The position numbers were made by a program, and so were the translations under genes. A stretch of DNA of 64,000 bases from Terebella lapidaria (lineage: Eukaryota > Annelida > Polychaeta > Terebellida > Terebellidae). Shown here in pieces: positions 36,318 to 46,813 of the stretch. Location of the stretch: the NCBI GenBank assembly GCA_949152475.1, contig OX424558.1, positions 34,668,651 to 34,732,650 of the forward strand, given 5' to 3'. Under the pieces are notes generated by a model. That model was not told the origin of the DNA, did not search any database, and saw only the letters and a list, made by a program, of their open reading frames with translations. Position 1 is the first letter of the stretch; each line of letters opens with the position of its first letter.

Positions 36318-38162
36318 GTGCAGCAGTTGCTAGAGAAACGTGCGATCGAGGTGGTCAAGGACGAGAGAGGATTCTATTCTCTCATCTTCCTAGTGCCGAA
36401 AAAGACAGGCGGGTGGCGTCCCGTTTTCGATCTGTCAAACCTCAACAAATTCCTGATCATACCCAGGTTCAAGATGGAGTCGGCGCTTTCCGTTCAGAAA
36501 GCTCTGTCCAAGGGGAAGTGGGCAGTCAGTATCGACGTCAAGGACGCGTACTTACATGTGCCCATACACCCAGCCGATCGGCGATACCTCAAGTTCGCCT
36601 TCGAGGGTTCGGTGTATCAGTTCAGGGTACTTCCTTTTGGAGTAGCCACCGCCCCTTACGTGTTCACCCGTATCGTAAGGACGATGGCGGCCAGGTTTCG
36701 ATCGGTTGGAATTCAATTCCACCATTATATCGACGATTGGTTAATCATAGCCGACTCCCCGTCTCAGGCTATAGAGCAATCCGGGTTCGTCCTCAGGTTG
36801 GCGACCAGCCTTGGCTGGATCCCCAATTGGGCGAAGTCTCATCTGTCCCCGACACAGAGGTTCGAGTATGTCGGGGTAGATTACGATCTAGAGCGAGGAG
36901 TAGCTCTTCCTCCGCGGAAGAGAGTTCTCAAGGCGATTGCGGCGATGGAGGTCGCGCTGACGCAGTCGTCGATCACAGCTCGACAGTTTCTGTCCATCAT
37001 CGGTCTGTTGGCGTCGATGGAGAAACAGGTGCCGTTCGGCAGGTGCTTCCTCAGACCCATTCAATGGTGTCTAGCGTTGCAATGGCGGATCCTCACCGAT
37101 CGACTAGACCAAGTCGTATCGGTGGACGATCGTGCTCGGGAAGCAATGCATTGGTGGCGGGACCATCGGAATCTTTTCCGAGGGATGCCACTGGCGGAGT
37201 ATCTGCCCGATCGGACCTTCTTCACCGATGCGTCAGAATTGGCTTGGGGAGCTCATATGGACGAGCACGAACTCTCTGCTGTGTGGAACACGAGCGAGAG
37301 GGCGTTGCACATCAATGTCCTAGAGCTGCGAGCGGTGAGACGTGCGTTCGAGATCTGGGGGCCTCAGAGTTCCACAGGGACGAAGTGGCTGGTCTTCACA
37401 GACAACAGCACAGTAGTGGCGCACATAAACAAACAAGGTGGAACTCGGTCGAGTCAGCTTTGTTTGGAGGCCGAGTGTCTGATCAGGTTTGCCTTCAAGT
37501 ACCGTCTGTTTATCAGGGCGAGGCACCTGCCGGGTCACAGGAATGTCCTAGCGGACGCTCTGTCGAGACCGGACAAGATCATAGGCACGGAGTGGAGTTT
37601 GCATCCGGGGGTGTTTCGGCGCGTTTGTCAGGCGTTTGGGACACCGAACATAGACCTGTTCGCAACCTCTCGGAATCACAAGCTCCCGGTCTACTTCTCA
37701 CCTCTGCCAGAGAGCGAGGCACTGGCTGTGGACGCGATGTCTCAGTCGTGGGACGGGATGTTCGGGTATGCGTACCCGCCAACTCGGTTCCTAACAGAAG
37801 TGCTGCACAAAGTAGCCAGGTCTCAGTGCGAGATTCTGTTGGTGGCGCCATGCTGGCCGATGCAGGCGTGGTTCCCCCTGCTACTGTCCCTCCTGATCGA
37901 TGTACCACGGGTTCTCCCGATCGAGGACAGGTTGCTGAAGCAACCGGGGCGGGATATATTTCACGATTCCGTCCACGTGCTCAAATTACACGTGTGGAGG
38001 CTATCGAGCGATCCTTCCAGGAGGCAGGATTTTCTCAGCAGGTGTCCGTACATCTCGCGAGAAAGAATAGGAGATCCTCATCTAAAACGTATGAGGCTAA
38101 ATGGAGAGTATTCGTACGTTGGTGTAACGGAAGGCGCATTGATCCGCTCTCTGCCCCTCTGA
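36318..38162 (+). CDS. DIRS reverse transcriptase - RNase H - methyltransferase-like polyprotein
   Basis: The frame is open upstream of 36,318, which is a GTG, so the true N-terminus is uncertain. Residues numbered from there: RT with SIDVKDAY (Asp73), LPFGVATAP at 105-113 and catalytic YIDD at 137-140; RNase H with TDAS (Asp304), ELRAV (Glu336), TDNST (Asp362) and ADALSR (Asp413); then PNIDLFAT (443-450), LPVYFSPL and APCWP (510-514), the region described in DIRS elements as a Dam-like N6-adenine methyltransferase domain. It copies element RNA to DNA. It overlaps the recombinase ORF by about 300 bp in another frame, the normal DIRS arrangement. No stop interrupts the domains. Confidence 0.9.
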   Translation: MQQLLEKRAIEVVKDERGFYSLIFLVPKKTGGWRPVFDLSNLNKFLIIPRFKMESALSVQKALSKGKWAVSIDVKDAYLHVPIHPADRRYLKFAFEGSVYQFRVLPFGVATAPYVFTRIVRTMAARFRSVGIQFHHYIDDWLIIADSPSQAIEQSGFVLRLATSLGWIPNWAKSHLSPTQRFEYVGVDYDLERGVALPPRKRVLKAIAAMEVALTQSSITARQFLSIIGLLASMEKQVPFGRCFLRPIQWCLALQWRILTDRLDQVVSVDDRAREAMHWWRDHRNLFRGMPLAEYLPDRTFFTDASELAWGAHMDEHELSAVWNTSERALHINVLELRAVRRAFEIWGPQSSTGTKWLVFTDNSTVVAHINKQGGTRSSQLCLEAECLIRFAFKYRLFIRARHLPGHRNVLADALSRPDKIIGTEWSLHPGVFRRVCQAFGTPNIDLFATSRNHKLPVYFSPLPESEALAVDAMSQSWDGMFGYAYPPTRFLTEVLHKVARSQCEILLVAPCWPMQAWFPLLLSLLIDVPRVLPIEDRLLKQPGRDIFHDSVHVLKLHVWRLSSDPSRRQDFLSRCPYISRERIGDPHLKRMRLNGEYSYVGVTEGALIRSLPL

Positions 38163-39037
38163 ATGCAGTGCTAGACTTTCTCTGCTATCTCTTTGATAGG
38201 CTTAATTTGAAGCCTACTACGATCGAGGGATACAGGTCCATGCTGGGCCCTGTATTCCGTGCTAGGGGGATCGATTTAACTAATAATCGTATCCTTGCTG
38301 ATCTCTTGGCGTCCTTTAGGACGCAAAGGCCACGGGGAGTTCCTACTCTACCGGATTGGGACATGGCTTTTGTGCTATATTGTCTTACTAAAGCACCTTG
38401 GGAGCCTCTCAAGGAAGTTTCCTTGCAGAGGTTAACTCTTAAGACTTTCTTGCTAGTTATGCTAGCAAGTGGTCGAAGACGCTCAGATGTCGCGGCGATC
38501 GACGTATCGCGAGTCGCATTTGGCGCGGATGGGTCCGTTTCCTTATACCCAGTACGTGATTTTATGCCTAAAACACGTGCTGCAGTTGAGGGCGGGAAAG
38601 CGTTCTCCCCTATCGTAATTCCGTCACTGGGCGGTTACGTAGGACGGAATGAGCCGGACGCTCTATTGTGCCCAGTAAGAGCGCTGAAAATCTACATCGA
38701 TCGCAAGCGGTTATTTATTTCCTATCAGCCTAATAGGGCTACGGATATCTCCACAGCTACACTATCCCGATGGGTGAAGGTTGTAGTGAGGACTGTCTAT
38801 GCGGAGTCAGGTGCTGACGATCGAGTCACTTACAAAATATCGTCCCACCAAATCCGACACATCTCGATGTCTTTGGCGGCCAGGTCGAATATTCCGTTGG
38901 AATATATCGTGAGGGCTGGAATGTGGACTAATTCTACGACATTCATCGGGTTCTATCTGTCCAATGCTGCCGAACTTCAGGACCAGTCGTCCAGATTTAG
39001 ACTGGGTCCGCTGGTCGTAGCGCAAGCTGTTGTTTGA
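37850..39037 (+). CDS. DIRS tyrosine recombinase (integrase)
   Basis: The frame is open from far upstream, but sequence before about 37,850 is the shadow of the RT ORF; ATG 37,850 gives 395 residues and starts just before the recognisable domain. An N-terminal SAM-like part (KTYEAKWRVFVRWC) is followed by catalytic residues: Arg210 in ASGRRRSD, HQIRH (His333, Arg336), and Tyr369 in GFYL, with Trp355 in GMWTNS. It would integrate the circular DNA copy by strand exchange at GTT, as the borders show. All catalytic residues are present, so this protein may be active even if gag is not. Confidence 0.9.
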   Translation: MLADAGVVPPATVPPDRCTTGSPDRGQVAEATGAGYISRFRPRAQITRVEAIERSFQEAGFSQQVSVHLARKNRRSSSKTYEAKWRVFVRWCNGRRIDPLSAPLNAVLDFLCYLFDRLNLKPTTIEGYRSMLGPVFRARGIDLTNNRILADLLASFRTQRPRGVPTLPDWDMAFVLYCLTKAPWEPLKEVSLQRLTLKTFLLVMLASGRRRSDVAAIDVSRVAFGADGSVSLYPVRDFMPKTRAAVEGGKAFSPIVIPSLGGYVGRNEPDALLCPVRALKIYIDRKRLFISYQPNRATDISTATLSRWVKVVVRTVYAESGADDRVTYKISSHQIRHISMSLAARSNIPLEYIVRAGMWTNSTTFIGFYLSNAAELQDQSSRFRLGPLVVAQAVV

Positions 39038-39335
39038 ACCAGCTGGACAGAAAAGTCTTGGTTTTAACGTGCACGTGTATATAAGCAACACTTTGTGTTT
39101 GTGTTTGAGTTTCTTTATGTTACGGTCTCAAGTAGAGTTCCGTTTTCCACCGATGGGTGAAGAAGAAATTCGTGCATGTCGGAGGCAAGTGATCGCACCG
39201 CTAAGTGAGTATCTTTATTATATTACTAAAGATATATCGAAAATGTAGCATTTTAGCGATTCGCTTGAAATCAAGACTATCGTCTGTTTTCATGACTCTC
39301 TAGCACTACTGCTCCACCGCCTATCCTTTGATTCT
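39038..39335 (+). other. DIRS 3' untranslated stretch
   Basis: Between the recombinase stop and the internal complementary region. No convincing gene; one shadow ORF continues from the ORF above in another frame. Confidence 0.5.
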
Positions 39336-39439
39336 AAGGAGCATGTAGTAGTTTAGATTGGTGATGTATAAAATAAACTTCCCAAATTTTAATTGTAAAT
39401 TTGCCGTTTATTGTTATTACTCACCTCTAAACTACTACA
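39336..39439 (-). repeat. DIRS internal complementary region
   Basis: About 104 bp. Its reverse complement reads the right tip, then GTT, then the left tip, exactly the sequence a joined circle would have (junction at ATAAAATAAAC|TTCCC). In DIRS elements this region templates restoration of the ends. Confidence 0.92.
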
Positions 39440-39500
39440 GTAAAGGCCCTCCCATCCATCCCCGCCAGTTGTGTGCTAGGGGCTTCCTTTTGTCGTTTTT

Positions 39501-39669
39501 TGGACAGAAAAGTGAAGCTTCTGCGCAGCTGCGCGCGCATATGCGCGGCGGTTTTGGCGGCAAAAGGAGCGCTCGAGTCATGCAGGCAGACGATCGTGCC
39601 TTGCTTTCAGTACGCGAATTTCTATCCAGAACGATCCAAAGGATCGAAAAGGAGCATGTAGTAGTTTAG
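39501..39669 (-). repeat. DIRS right inverted terminal repeat
   Basis: Reverse complement of 33,390-33,558. Its outer tip 39,670-39,717 (AGGTGAGTAATAAC ...) is unique to this end and is complemented at about 39,379-39,426. Confidence 0.95.
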
Positions 39670-39791
39670 AGGTGAGTAATAACAATAAACGGCAAATTTA
39701 CAATTAAAATTTGGGAAGTTAGTACAATTCTCATGATTCCACATACTGTCTGTCCAATTTTGTAAATTGATATCTGAGCCTCGTAACTTAA

Positions 39792-40209
39792 CGTAGTCCG
39801 CTACAAACAGTGAGGTAACGGAGACTCAAAATTTAAAAGTCATTTCCTGAATATTATCTCTTCAAACTGACATTATTTTATAGAGTAAATGATCAGCATC
39901 CTAATACTGAAAAGAAAATAGGGGGTCACCGTGCTCGTTTCTTCTACATATTCGATCAAAATCACACATATTTACCTAAAATGACAAAAATTCTGGCATT
40001 TTTGCACATTTTTTTGTCCATATTCACATCTTGCATCGTGTTTTCCATGCGAACGGATACGGTGACCCCCTATTTTCTTTTCAGTTTTAGGATGCTGAAC
40101 AGTTACTCTATAAAATATAACATTTTGAAGCTCTAGTTTTTGTTGATACAGTTATTTATTTTTAAAAAGAACCTTGATCCCCTTCCCTCACTGTTTGGAG
40201 TGGACTACC
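39792..40209. mobile_element. Foldback MITE with TTAA target duplication
   Basis: 418 bp inserted in the LINE; TTAA flanks it at 39,788-39,791 and 40,210-40,213, where the intact LINE (near 46,196) has one TTAA. Ends are 24-bp inverted repeats matching at 21 positions (CGTAGTCCGCTACAAACAG against GGTAGTCCACTCCAAACAG). Inside, about 58 bp from 39,875 (ATTTTATAGAGTAA ...) is nearly the reverse complement of 40,060-40,118, so most of the element can fold into one hairpin. TTAA is the piggyBac target; relation to that superfamily is inference. No transposase. Confidence 0.88.
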
Positions 40210-40741
40210 TTAAGTGAGTTTTTAAACCAGGTTGAGGTAACAGTACATAAGTTATTATCATGTGACCACAAATTTGAAAAACCTCTATTGTCGTGTATTG
40301 TTTTGATACAAGTCACCCACTTGGACTGGTATTCACCCTCAGTAAACTTGTGTCTTAAAAACTGGTAAAAGATGTGAGACAGTTTATGTTGTTTTCCTGT
40401 TACAATACGGAACCAAGAATTTAACATTCTGTTTTCAATATAATATGACATTTCATGTTCACCAGTTTCACCATATACCATACAATTACATGTAGACTTA
40501 TTTAAGTGCAAAATACCTTTGAGAAATTTCCTATGAAACAAAGTTATCTGGTTGATGTTGACAAAGCCCCACACTTCACATCCATACAATAAAATTGGTA
40601 CAACCAACTGGTGAAACAACTTGATTTGTAGATCTACTGGCAAACACAGGTTTTTGCTCTTGGCTTTCAGGCTGAACGTAGCTTTTTTTGCTTGACTTGT
40701 TAACTTGCTGATACATTTTTGGAACGAGTTATTATAGTTGA

Positions 40742-41387
40742 GTAAAGTAGTGGAAGGGCGCGGAGCGCCCCAGTGGGAGCCCTTGGGAGGACCCCCACAC
40801 CCTTGGTCCGGACTCCCTGGAGTCCCTTCAAGGGTCCTTGTATTTTAAAGTTGTTTGGACTTGTGAGATTTTGAATTTAGACTTTAAGGTGAGAAAAGTT
40901 ACCCAATGTGATGGTTTTTGGAATATACAGGTGAGGAGAGGGAGGGTGGGGTCTGGGTCCAGGTGGCTGTAAAATATATAAAAACAGAGAACATATTTAG
41001 TGATATGGTAAGAAAGTAGGGTTTGGAGTAAAATATGGTAGTATATACAGTTAAAATAGGTTAGTTTGTATTTTTGGTATTTTTATAAATTAAATAAATA
41101 AATAAAATAAATAAAATAACTTAAAAGATGAGTATGTACATGATGAACAATGATTATGTACAAGATGAGGATGGAATATTTTAAAATTGGTCCGTTGTCC
41201 GTACTCATGGTCCGTGGGCGGTTAAGGGGGTCCGGTCAGGCAGTCCCAAGTTGAGTGTAGTGTTTTAGGTTTTGTAGATGTTTATGAGTGTTTCTGTTTC
41301 TTTGGTGAGTGAGTGTTGTTTGAATCGTTGGATGGAGTTTGATTTGAGGTGTTGAAGGCGTGTGGTGATGGTTGGGATGTTTGCGAC
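40742..41387 (-). mobile_element. Second 5'-truncated retroelement with 9-bp target duplication
   Basis: 646 bp flanked by TATAGTTGA at 40,733-40,741 and 41,388-41,396; the intact LINE has it once. On the minus strand it begins in a short open frame (VANIPTITTRLQHLKSNS ... NIYKT, about 40 codons, stop near 41,266) that looks like the C-terminus of a retroelement protein, then a long 3' region with an ATAAA repeat and, at its end, a hairpin GGGCGC-GGA-GCGCCC (40,757-40,771). Truncated start, C-terminal ORF end and target duplication fit a non-LTR or Penelope-type element; I cannot name the family. Confidence 0.75.
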
Positions 41388-41484
41388 TATAGTTGAAAGT
41401 TACACCCAGATATGTATAGTCATCAACAATTTCTAATGTGGTATCCCCAAATCTGAACAAAGGCTTCTTGCGTATCTTACCTCT

Positions 41485-42300
41485 ATATTATGTGGTCAAT
41501 TACTGTTATTCATGGAGTTCGTTACAATATACTCTGATTGCAATTGGGGAAGCAGAGTACCTAGCTAATCATCTGAGTACAAATCAAATGTACGAAAAGA
41601 CTTTGAGGATCAAAGATATTTCCAATTACAATTCATTGTGAGTATGAGCTCATCAAATGAGTCGAGAACATAGAACCTGAGAAAAACTGTGAAAATACAA
41701 TATGTATATATACTGTAGAGTCACATTCTGCATCATATTTCCCAAATCAAAATTAGGAAATTCGTAAGAATCAACATGGAGTGTCATTAGCATTCCTCAA
41801 AACATTTATGGGAAGAAATCTGAACTAATTGATATCAGTTTAGTTACTATGAAATGAATAGTCAATAAAATAAACAGACTCTCAACAGTATCAACGGTCA
41901 GAAGCAATATGAAACCTCATTACTAATCCTGACACCAATGCAAAGCTATCTGAACGAACGTTACTGTATGCCCATAAGTGTGTGTTAACCTGACGGCAAT
42001 GTAAGTGATTGGCATTGTGAAATTATTGATTACTCCATCAGCATTAATATATATGTTGGAACAATATATAGACTTATTGTGTGTACTATATTGAAATATT
42101 TTTGTCAAACACTGTACAATCGAAAATTTGCTTTAAATCCCTGTAAAGATTTCATACGCAAAAATTGATTCAAAAGTTATTGAGTATTTTGCCACTTTTA
42201 ATATGTATATTATTAACAGTTTCTGGACGAACTTTAATGAAGTTTGGGACATACATGTTTGTGTAAAAATTAACAAAGTTAAAGTAAAATATGCTGTGAT
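41485..42300 (+). repeat. Array unit lacking the gene, beside the LINE
   Basis: The unit resumes after the LINE at ATATTATGTGG and keeps the palindromes and TATA box, but at about 41,744 CATCATATTTCCCA jumps to AATCAAAATTAGG, deleting the start, all of the CDS and the poly(A) signal. Confidence 0.9.
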
Positions 42301-42596
42301 TTCAGTCGACATATTATGTGGTCAATTACTGTTATTCATGGAGTTCGTTACAATATACTCTGATTGCAATTGGGGAAGCAGAGTATCTAGCTAATCATCT
42401 GAGTACAAATCAAATGTACGAAAAGACTTTGAGGATCAAAGATATTTCCAATTAAAATTCATTGTGAGTATGAGCTCATCAAATGAGTCGAGAACATAGA
42501 ACCTGAGAAAAACTGTGAAAATACAATATGTATATATACTGTAGAGTCACATTCTGCATCATATCTCCCACATGACAGTTATTGAATCAAAACAAA

Positions 42597-43142
42597 ATGG
42601 CAAATATTACAAGAACAATCATTCCAAACGTTTCCATGGACAGTAATTCTGCGTTTTCTTGTGACGATGACAGCAGTTACGGTAGTTTACCAGAAGGTTC
42701 TTTCGGGTTGACGGATTCTGCTTTGGATGCTGTATCAAACGTTACCAGGAATCCATTTGAGTCATTTCCCCATCAAAGTCCTCTCCCACATTCTGTATTT
42801 GATGATTCATCAAGCTTTGCTTGTTCACCAATGAGTCAGAGAACTTCATCCAAATGCAGCCTAGAAAACAGCACACACATCTACATCAACGTGCTGGATC
42901 AATCCAGCATTCTTCAAGATGCCACAAATCATTGTAAGGATAGTGGTCTCGGCCCAAGAACTGCTGGAGATGGCAAAGAAGATTCCAACCACCAGTGCCA
43001 AGGAATCACTGACCATCTACTGGCTTATGGACTGCCCACTCCTAAACGAAGGAACATTGCCAAGAATTTGAAGAAAATTGGCAAATTTATCCATGGTAAA
43101 ACCACACACAATTTCGAAATGGAAACCTTGGCTGTTCTGTGA
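42597..43142 (+). CDS. Array gene, intact copy, right-hand type
   Basis: D17N, R58P, G61S and L165I. R58P and G61S are paired in most right-hand copies (TTTCCCCATCAAAGTCC). Confidence 0.72.
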   Translation: MANITRTIIPNVSMDSNSAFSCDDDSSYGSLPEGSFGLTDSALDAVSNVTRNPFESFPHQSPLPHSVFDDSSSFACSPMSQRTSSKCSLENSTHIYINVLDQSSILQDATNHCKDSGLGPRTAGDGKEDSNHQCQGITDHLLAYGLPTPKRRNIAKNLKKIGKFIHGKTTHNFEMETLAVL

Positions 43143-44188
43143 ACTATTTTCTGTTTGAGTTATGTTGTTATGATTACTGGCATATTTGTTGATTGGGTGA
43201 ATAAATTATTATTACTATGTATGATGTTTTTCGATTTCAAGGTATCACACTGACCAATATTGAGTGAACTGTATACATGAAGTAGTGGAGATAAAAATGG
43301 AAAAACTTTGATAGATCTCAGATCAAATCAAAATTAGGAAATTCGTAAGAATCAACATGGAGTGTCATTAGCATTCCTCAAAACATTTATGGGAAGAAAT
43401 CTGAACTAATTGATATCAGTTTAGTTACTATGAAATGAATAGTCAATACGATAAACAGACTCTCAACAGTATCAATGTTATGAGCTACGTCAGAAGCAAT
43501 ATGAAGCCTCATTATTAATTTTGACACCAATGCAAAGCTATCTGAACGAACGTTACTGTATGCCCATAAGTGTGTGTTAACCTGACGGCAATGTAAGTGA
43601 TTGGCATTGTAAAATTATTGATTACTCCATCAGCATTAATATATATGTTGGAACAATATATAGACTTATTGTGTGTACTATATTGAAATATTTTTGTCAA
43701 ACACTGTACAATCGAAAATTTGCTTTAAATCCCTGTAAAGATTTCATACGCAAAAATTGATTCAAAAGTTATTGAATATTTTGCCACTTGTAATATGTAT
43801 ATTATTAACAGTTTCTGGACGAACTTTAGTGAAGTTTGGGACATACATGTTTGTGTAAAAATTAACAAAGTTAAAGTAAAATATGCTGTGATTTCAGTCG
43901 ACATATTATGTGGTCAATTACTGTTATTCATGGAGTTCGTTACAATATACTCTGATTGCAATTGGGGAAGCAGAGTACCTAGCTAATCATCTGAGTACAA
44001 ATCAAATGTACGAAAAGACTTTGAGGATCAAAGATATTTCCAATTACAATTCATTGTGAGTATGAGCTCATCAAATGAGTCGAGAACATAGAGCCTGAGA
44101 AAAACTGTGAAAATACAATATGTATATATACTGTAGAGTCACATTTTGCATCATATCTCCTACATGACAGTTATTGAATCAAAACAAA

Positions 44189-44726
44189 ATGGCAAATATT
44201 ACAAGAACAATCATTCCAAACGTTTCCATGGACAGTGATTCTGCGTTTTCTTGTGATGATGACAGCAGTTACGGTAGTTTACCAGAAGGTTCTTTCGGGT
44301 TGACGGATTCTGCTTTGGATGCTGTATCAAACGTTACCAGGAATCCATTTGAGTCATTTCCCCATCAAAGTCCTCTCCCACATTCTGTATTTGATGATTC
44401 ATCAAGCTTTGCTTGTTCACCAATGAGTCAAAGAACTTCATCCAAATGCAGCCTAGAAAACAGCACACACATCTACATCAACGTGCTGGATCAAACCAGC
44501 ATTCTTCAAGATGCCACAAATCATTGTAAGGATAGTGGTCTCGGCCCAAGAACTGCTGGAGATGGCAAAGAAGATTCCAACCACCAGTGCCAAGGAATCA
44601 CTGACCATCTACTGACTTATGGACTGCCCACTCCTAAACGAAGGAACATTGCCAAGAATTTGAAGAAAATTTATCCATGGTAAAACCACACACAATTTCG
44701 AAATGGAAACCTTGGCTGTTCTGTGA
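44189..44726 (+). pseudogene. Array gene, 8-bp deletion copy
   Basis: Eight bases missing after AAGAAAATT (GGCAAATT removed) shift the frame after codon 161; it ends IYPW at 44,683, 164 residues. Carries R58P, G61S, S103T and A143T. Confidence 0.8.
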
Positions 44727-45485
44727 ACTATTTTCTGTTTGAGTTATGTTGTTATGATTACTGGCATATTTGTTGATTGGGTGAATAAATTATTATTACT
44801 ATGTATGATGTTTCTCGATTTCAAGGTATCACACTGACCAATATTGAGTGAACTGTATACATGAAGTAGTGGAGATAAAAATGGAAAAACTTTGATAGAT
44901 CTCAGATCAAATCAAGATTAGGAAATTCGTAAGAATCAACATGGAGTGTCATTAGCATTCCTCAAAACATTTATGGGAAGAAATCTGAACTAATTGATAT
45001 CAGTTTAGTTACTATGAAATGAATAGTCAATACAATAAACAGACTCTCAACAGTATCAATGTTATGAGCTACGTCAGAAGCAATATGAAGCCTCATTACT
45101 AATCCTGACACCAATGCAAAGCTATCTGAACGAACGTTACTGTATGCCCATAAGTGTGTGTTAACCTGACGGCAATGTAAGTGATTGGCATTGTGAAATT
45201 ATTGATTACTCCATCAGCATTAATATATATGTTGCAACAATATATAGAGTTATTGTGTGTACTATATTGGAATATATTTTTGTCAAACACTGTACAATCG
45301 AAAATTTGCTTTATATCCCTGTGAAGATTTCATACACAAAAATTGATTCAAAAGTTATTGAGTATTTTGCCACTTGTAATATGTATATTATTAATAGTTT
45401 CTGGACGAATTTTAATGAAGTTTGGGACATACATGTTTGTGTAAAAATTAACAAAGTTAAAGTAAAATATGCTGTGATTTCAGTT

Positions 45486-46813
45486 ATATAATTTATATAA
45501 TTTATTCTCAAAAGTCACCCCTGGCTGGGACATTGGAGAACATAAAAAAAACAAAACAAAACAAAACAAACAAAAAACAAAAAAACACACACACACGAAG
45601 GCACACACACATGCGCAAATGTAAAAAAAAAAAAAAAGGACCTGCAAATGTAACATGTTGGGTACAATTATACACATATAGGCAGCAAAGAAGTCATTGA
45701 CCAATACAATGTTGCAATCACAAGATAACTATATAAATGCGAGAAAGCGTTCTATCGAGGACGGAGATCCAATTCAGCTGTAATCACACGAATTAATTTC
45801 GCTAGACCTTTCAGTAATTTACGCTTCTGGCTAATAAACAATTCTGACATTTTAAGTGAGTTGGGTCGGACACGGTAGTAATTAGTGAGAAACAGCTTTC
45901 TAGACTCTTTAAAATTTTCGCATTGGAATACATAATGGAATTCATCCCCAATTTCTACAGAGTTACACAAGTGACACGAGTGACTAACAGATTTATCATA
46001 GATATTTTTGACAACAGGTAGGTTACTATTACGACATCTGAATCTACATAGAGTAATGGCATCTTTACGGTCTAAAAGAGACATATACTGTTCCATGGCT
46101 AAATTCTTTTTAAAAATTCTATAGTTAGTACAATTCTCATGATTCCACATACTGTCTGTCCAATTTTGTAAATTGATATCTGAGCCTCGTAACTTAAGTG
46201 AGTTTTTAAACCAGGTTGAGATAACAGTACATAAGTTATTATCATGTGACCACAAATTTGAAAAACCTCTATTGTCGTGTATTGTTTTGATACAAGTCAA
46301 CCACTTGGACTGGTATTCACCCTCAGTAAACTTGTGTCTTAAAAACTGGTAAAAGATGTGAGACAGTTTATGTTGTTTTCCTGTTACAATACGGAACCAA
46401 GAATTTAACATTCTGTTTTCAATATAATATGACATTTCATGTTCACCAGTTTCACCATATACCATACAATTACATGTAGACTTATTTAAGTGCAAAATAC
46501 CTTTGAGAAATTTCCTATGAAACAAAGTTATCTGGTTGATGTTGACAAAGCCCCACACTTCACATCCATACAATAAAATTGGTACAACCAACTGGTGAAA
46601 CAACTTGATTTGTAGATCTACTGGCAAACACAGGTTTTTGCTCTTGGCTTTCAGGCTGAACGTAGCTTTTTTTGCTTGACTTGTTAACTTGCTGATACAT
46701 TTTTGGAACGAGTTATTATAGTTGAAAGTTACACCCAGATATGTATAGTCATCAACAATTTCTAATGTGGTATCCCCAAATCTGAACAAAGGCTTCTTGC
46801 GTATCTTACCTCT
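45486..46813 (-). mobile_element. 5'-truncated LINE inserted in an array unit (uninterrupted reference copy)
   Basis: About 1.33 kb between the array bases TTTCAGTT and ATATTATGTGG. On the minus strand it starts inside the reverse transcriptase, covers the C-terminal part of ORF2, then a ~270-bp 3' region rich in T-runs, GTTTT and GT repeats, ending in a short AAATTATAT-type repeat. No clean target duplication is visible; about 6 bp of the unit is missing at the site. The same insertion at the same place occurs at 32,727, 49,228 and 51,547. Confidence 0.88.
45752..46813 (-). pseudogene. LINE ORF2 C-terminal fragment (RT thumb and zinc-knuckle end)
   Basis: No ATG start: the frame enters from the truncated 5' end. 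Seen in order: YLGVTFN, the hydrophobic LLYGCEVWG segment typical after the RT palm in LINE ORF2, a long helical region, a Cys/His cluster CHLCNSVEIGDEFHYVFQC near residues 270-288, and a basic C-terminus. The catalytic FADD-type box is upstream and missing. The open frame of roughly 345 codons without a stop means the insertion is not old. It cannot be autonomous. Confidence 0.85.

Larger units (their letters stand above)
33371..39720 (+). mobile_element. DIRS-type tyrosine-recombinase retrotransposon, structurally complete
   Basis: 6.35-kb GC-rich element inside the AT-rich LINE. It has 169-bp inverted terminal repeats, unequal outer tips, an internal complementary region that matches the joined tips, a gag-like ORF, an RT/RNase H/methyltransferase-like ORF and an overlapping tyrosine recombinase ORF. 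GTT stands at both borders (33,368-33,370 and 39,718-39,720) where the uninterrupted LINE at 46,126-46,135 has a single GTT; there is no longer target duplication. This is how DIRS elements integrate by site-specific recombination. gag appears frameshifted, so this copy is probably not autonomous. Confidence 0.95.
32727..41484 (-). mobile_element. LINE copy interrupted by three later insertions
   Basis: Same truncated LINE as at 45,486, present in pieces 32,727-33,370, 39,718-39,791, 40,214-40,741 and 41,388-41,484, separated by a DIRS element, a MITE and a second retroelement. ORF pieces are recognisable at 32,996-33,370 and 40,214-40,741 on the minus strand. Confidence 0.9.

Noticed and set aside
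36275..37849. First ~525 codons of the long frame that contains the DIRS recombinase
   Set aside because: This stretch is the alternative frame of the RT/RNase H ORF; only the part from about 37,850 shows recombinase features.
33390..39669. Interpretation of the 169-bp inverted repeats as a DNA transposon
   Set aside because: The internal complementary region, RT, tyrosine recombinase and GTT borders identify a DIRS element.
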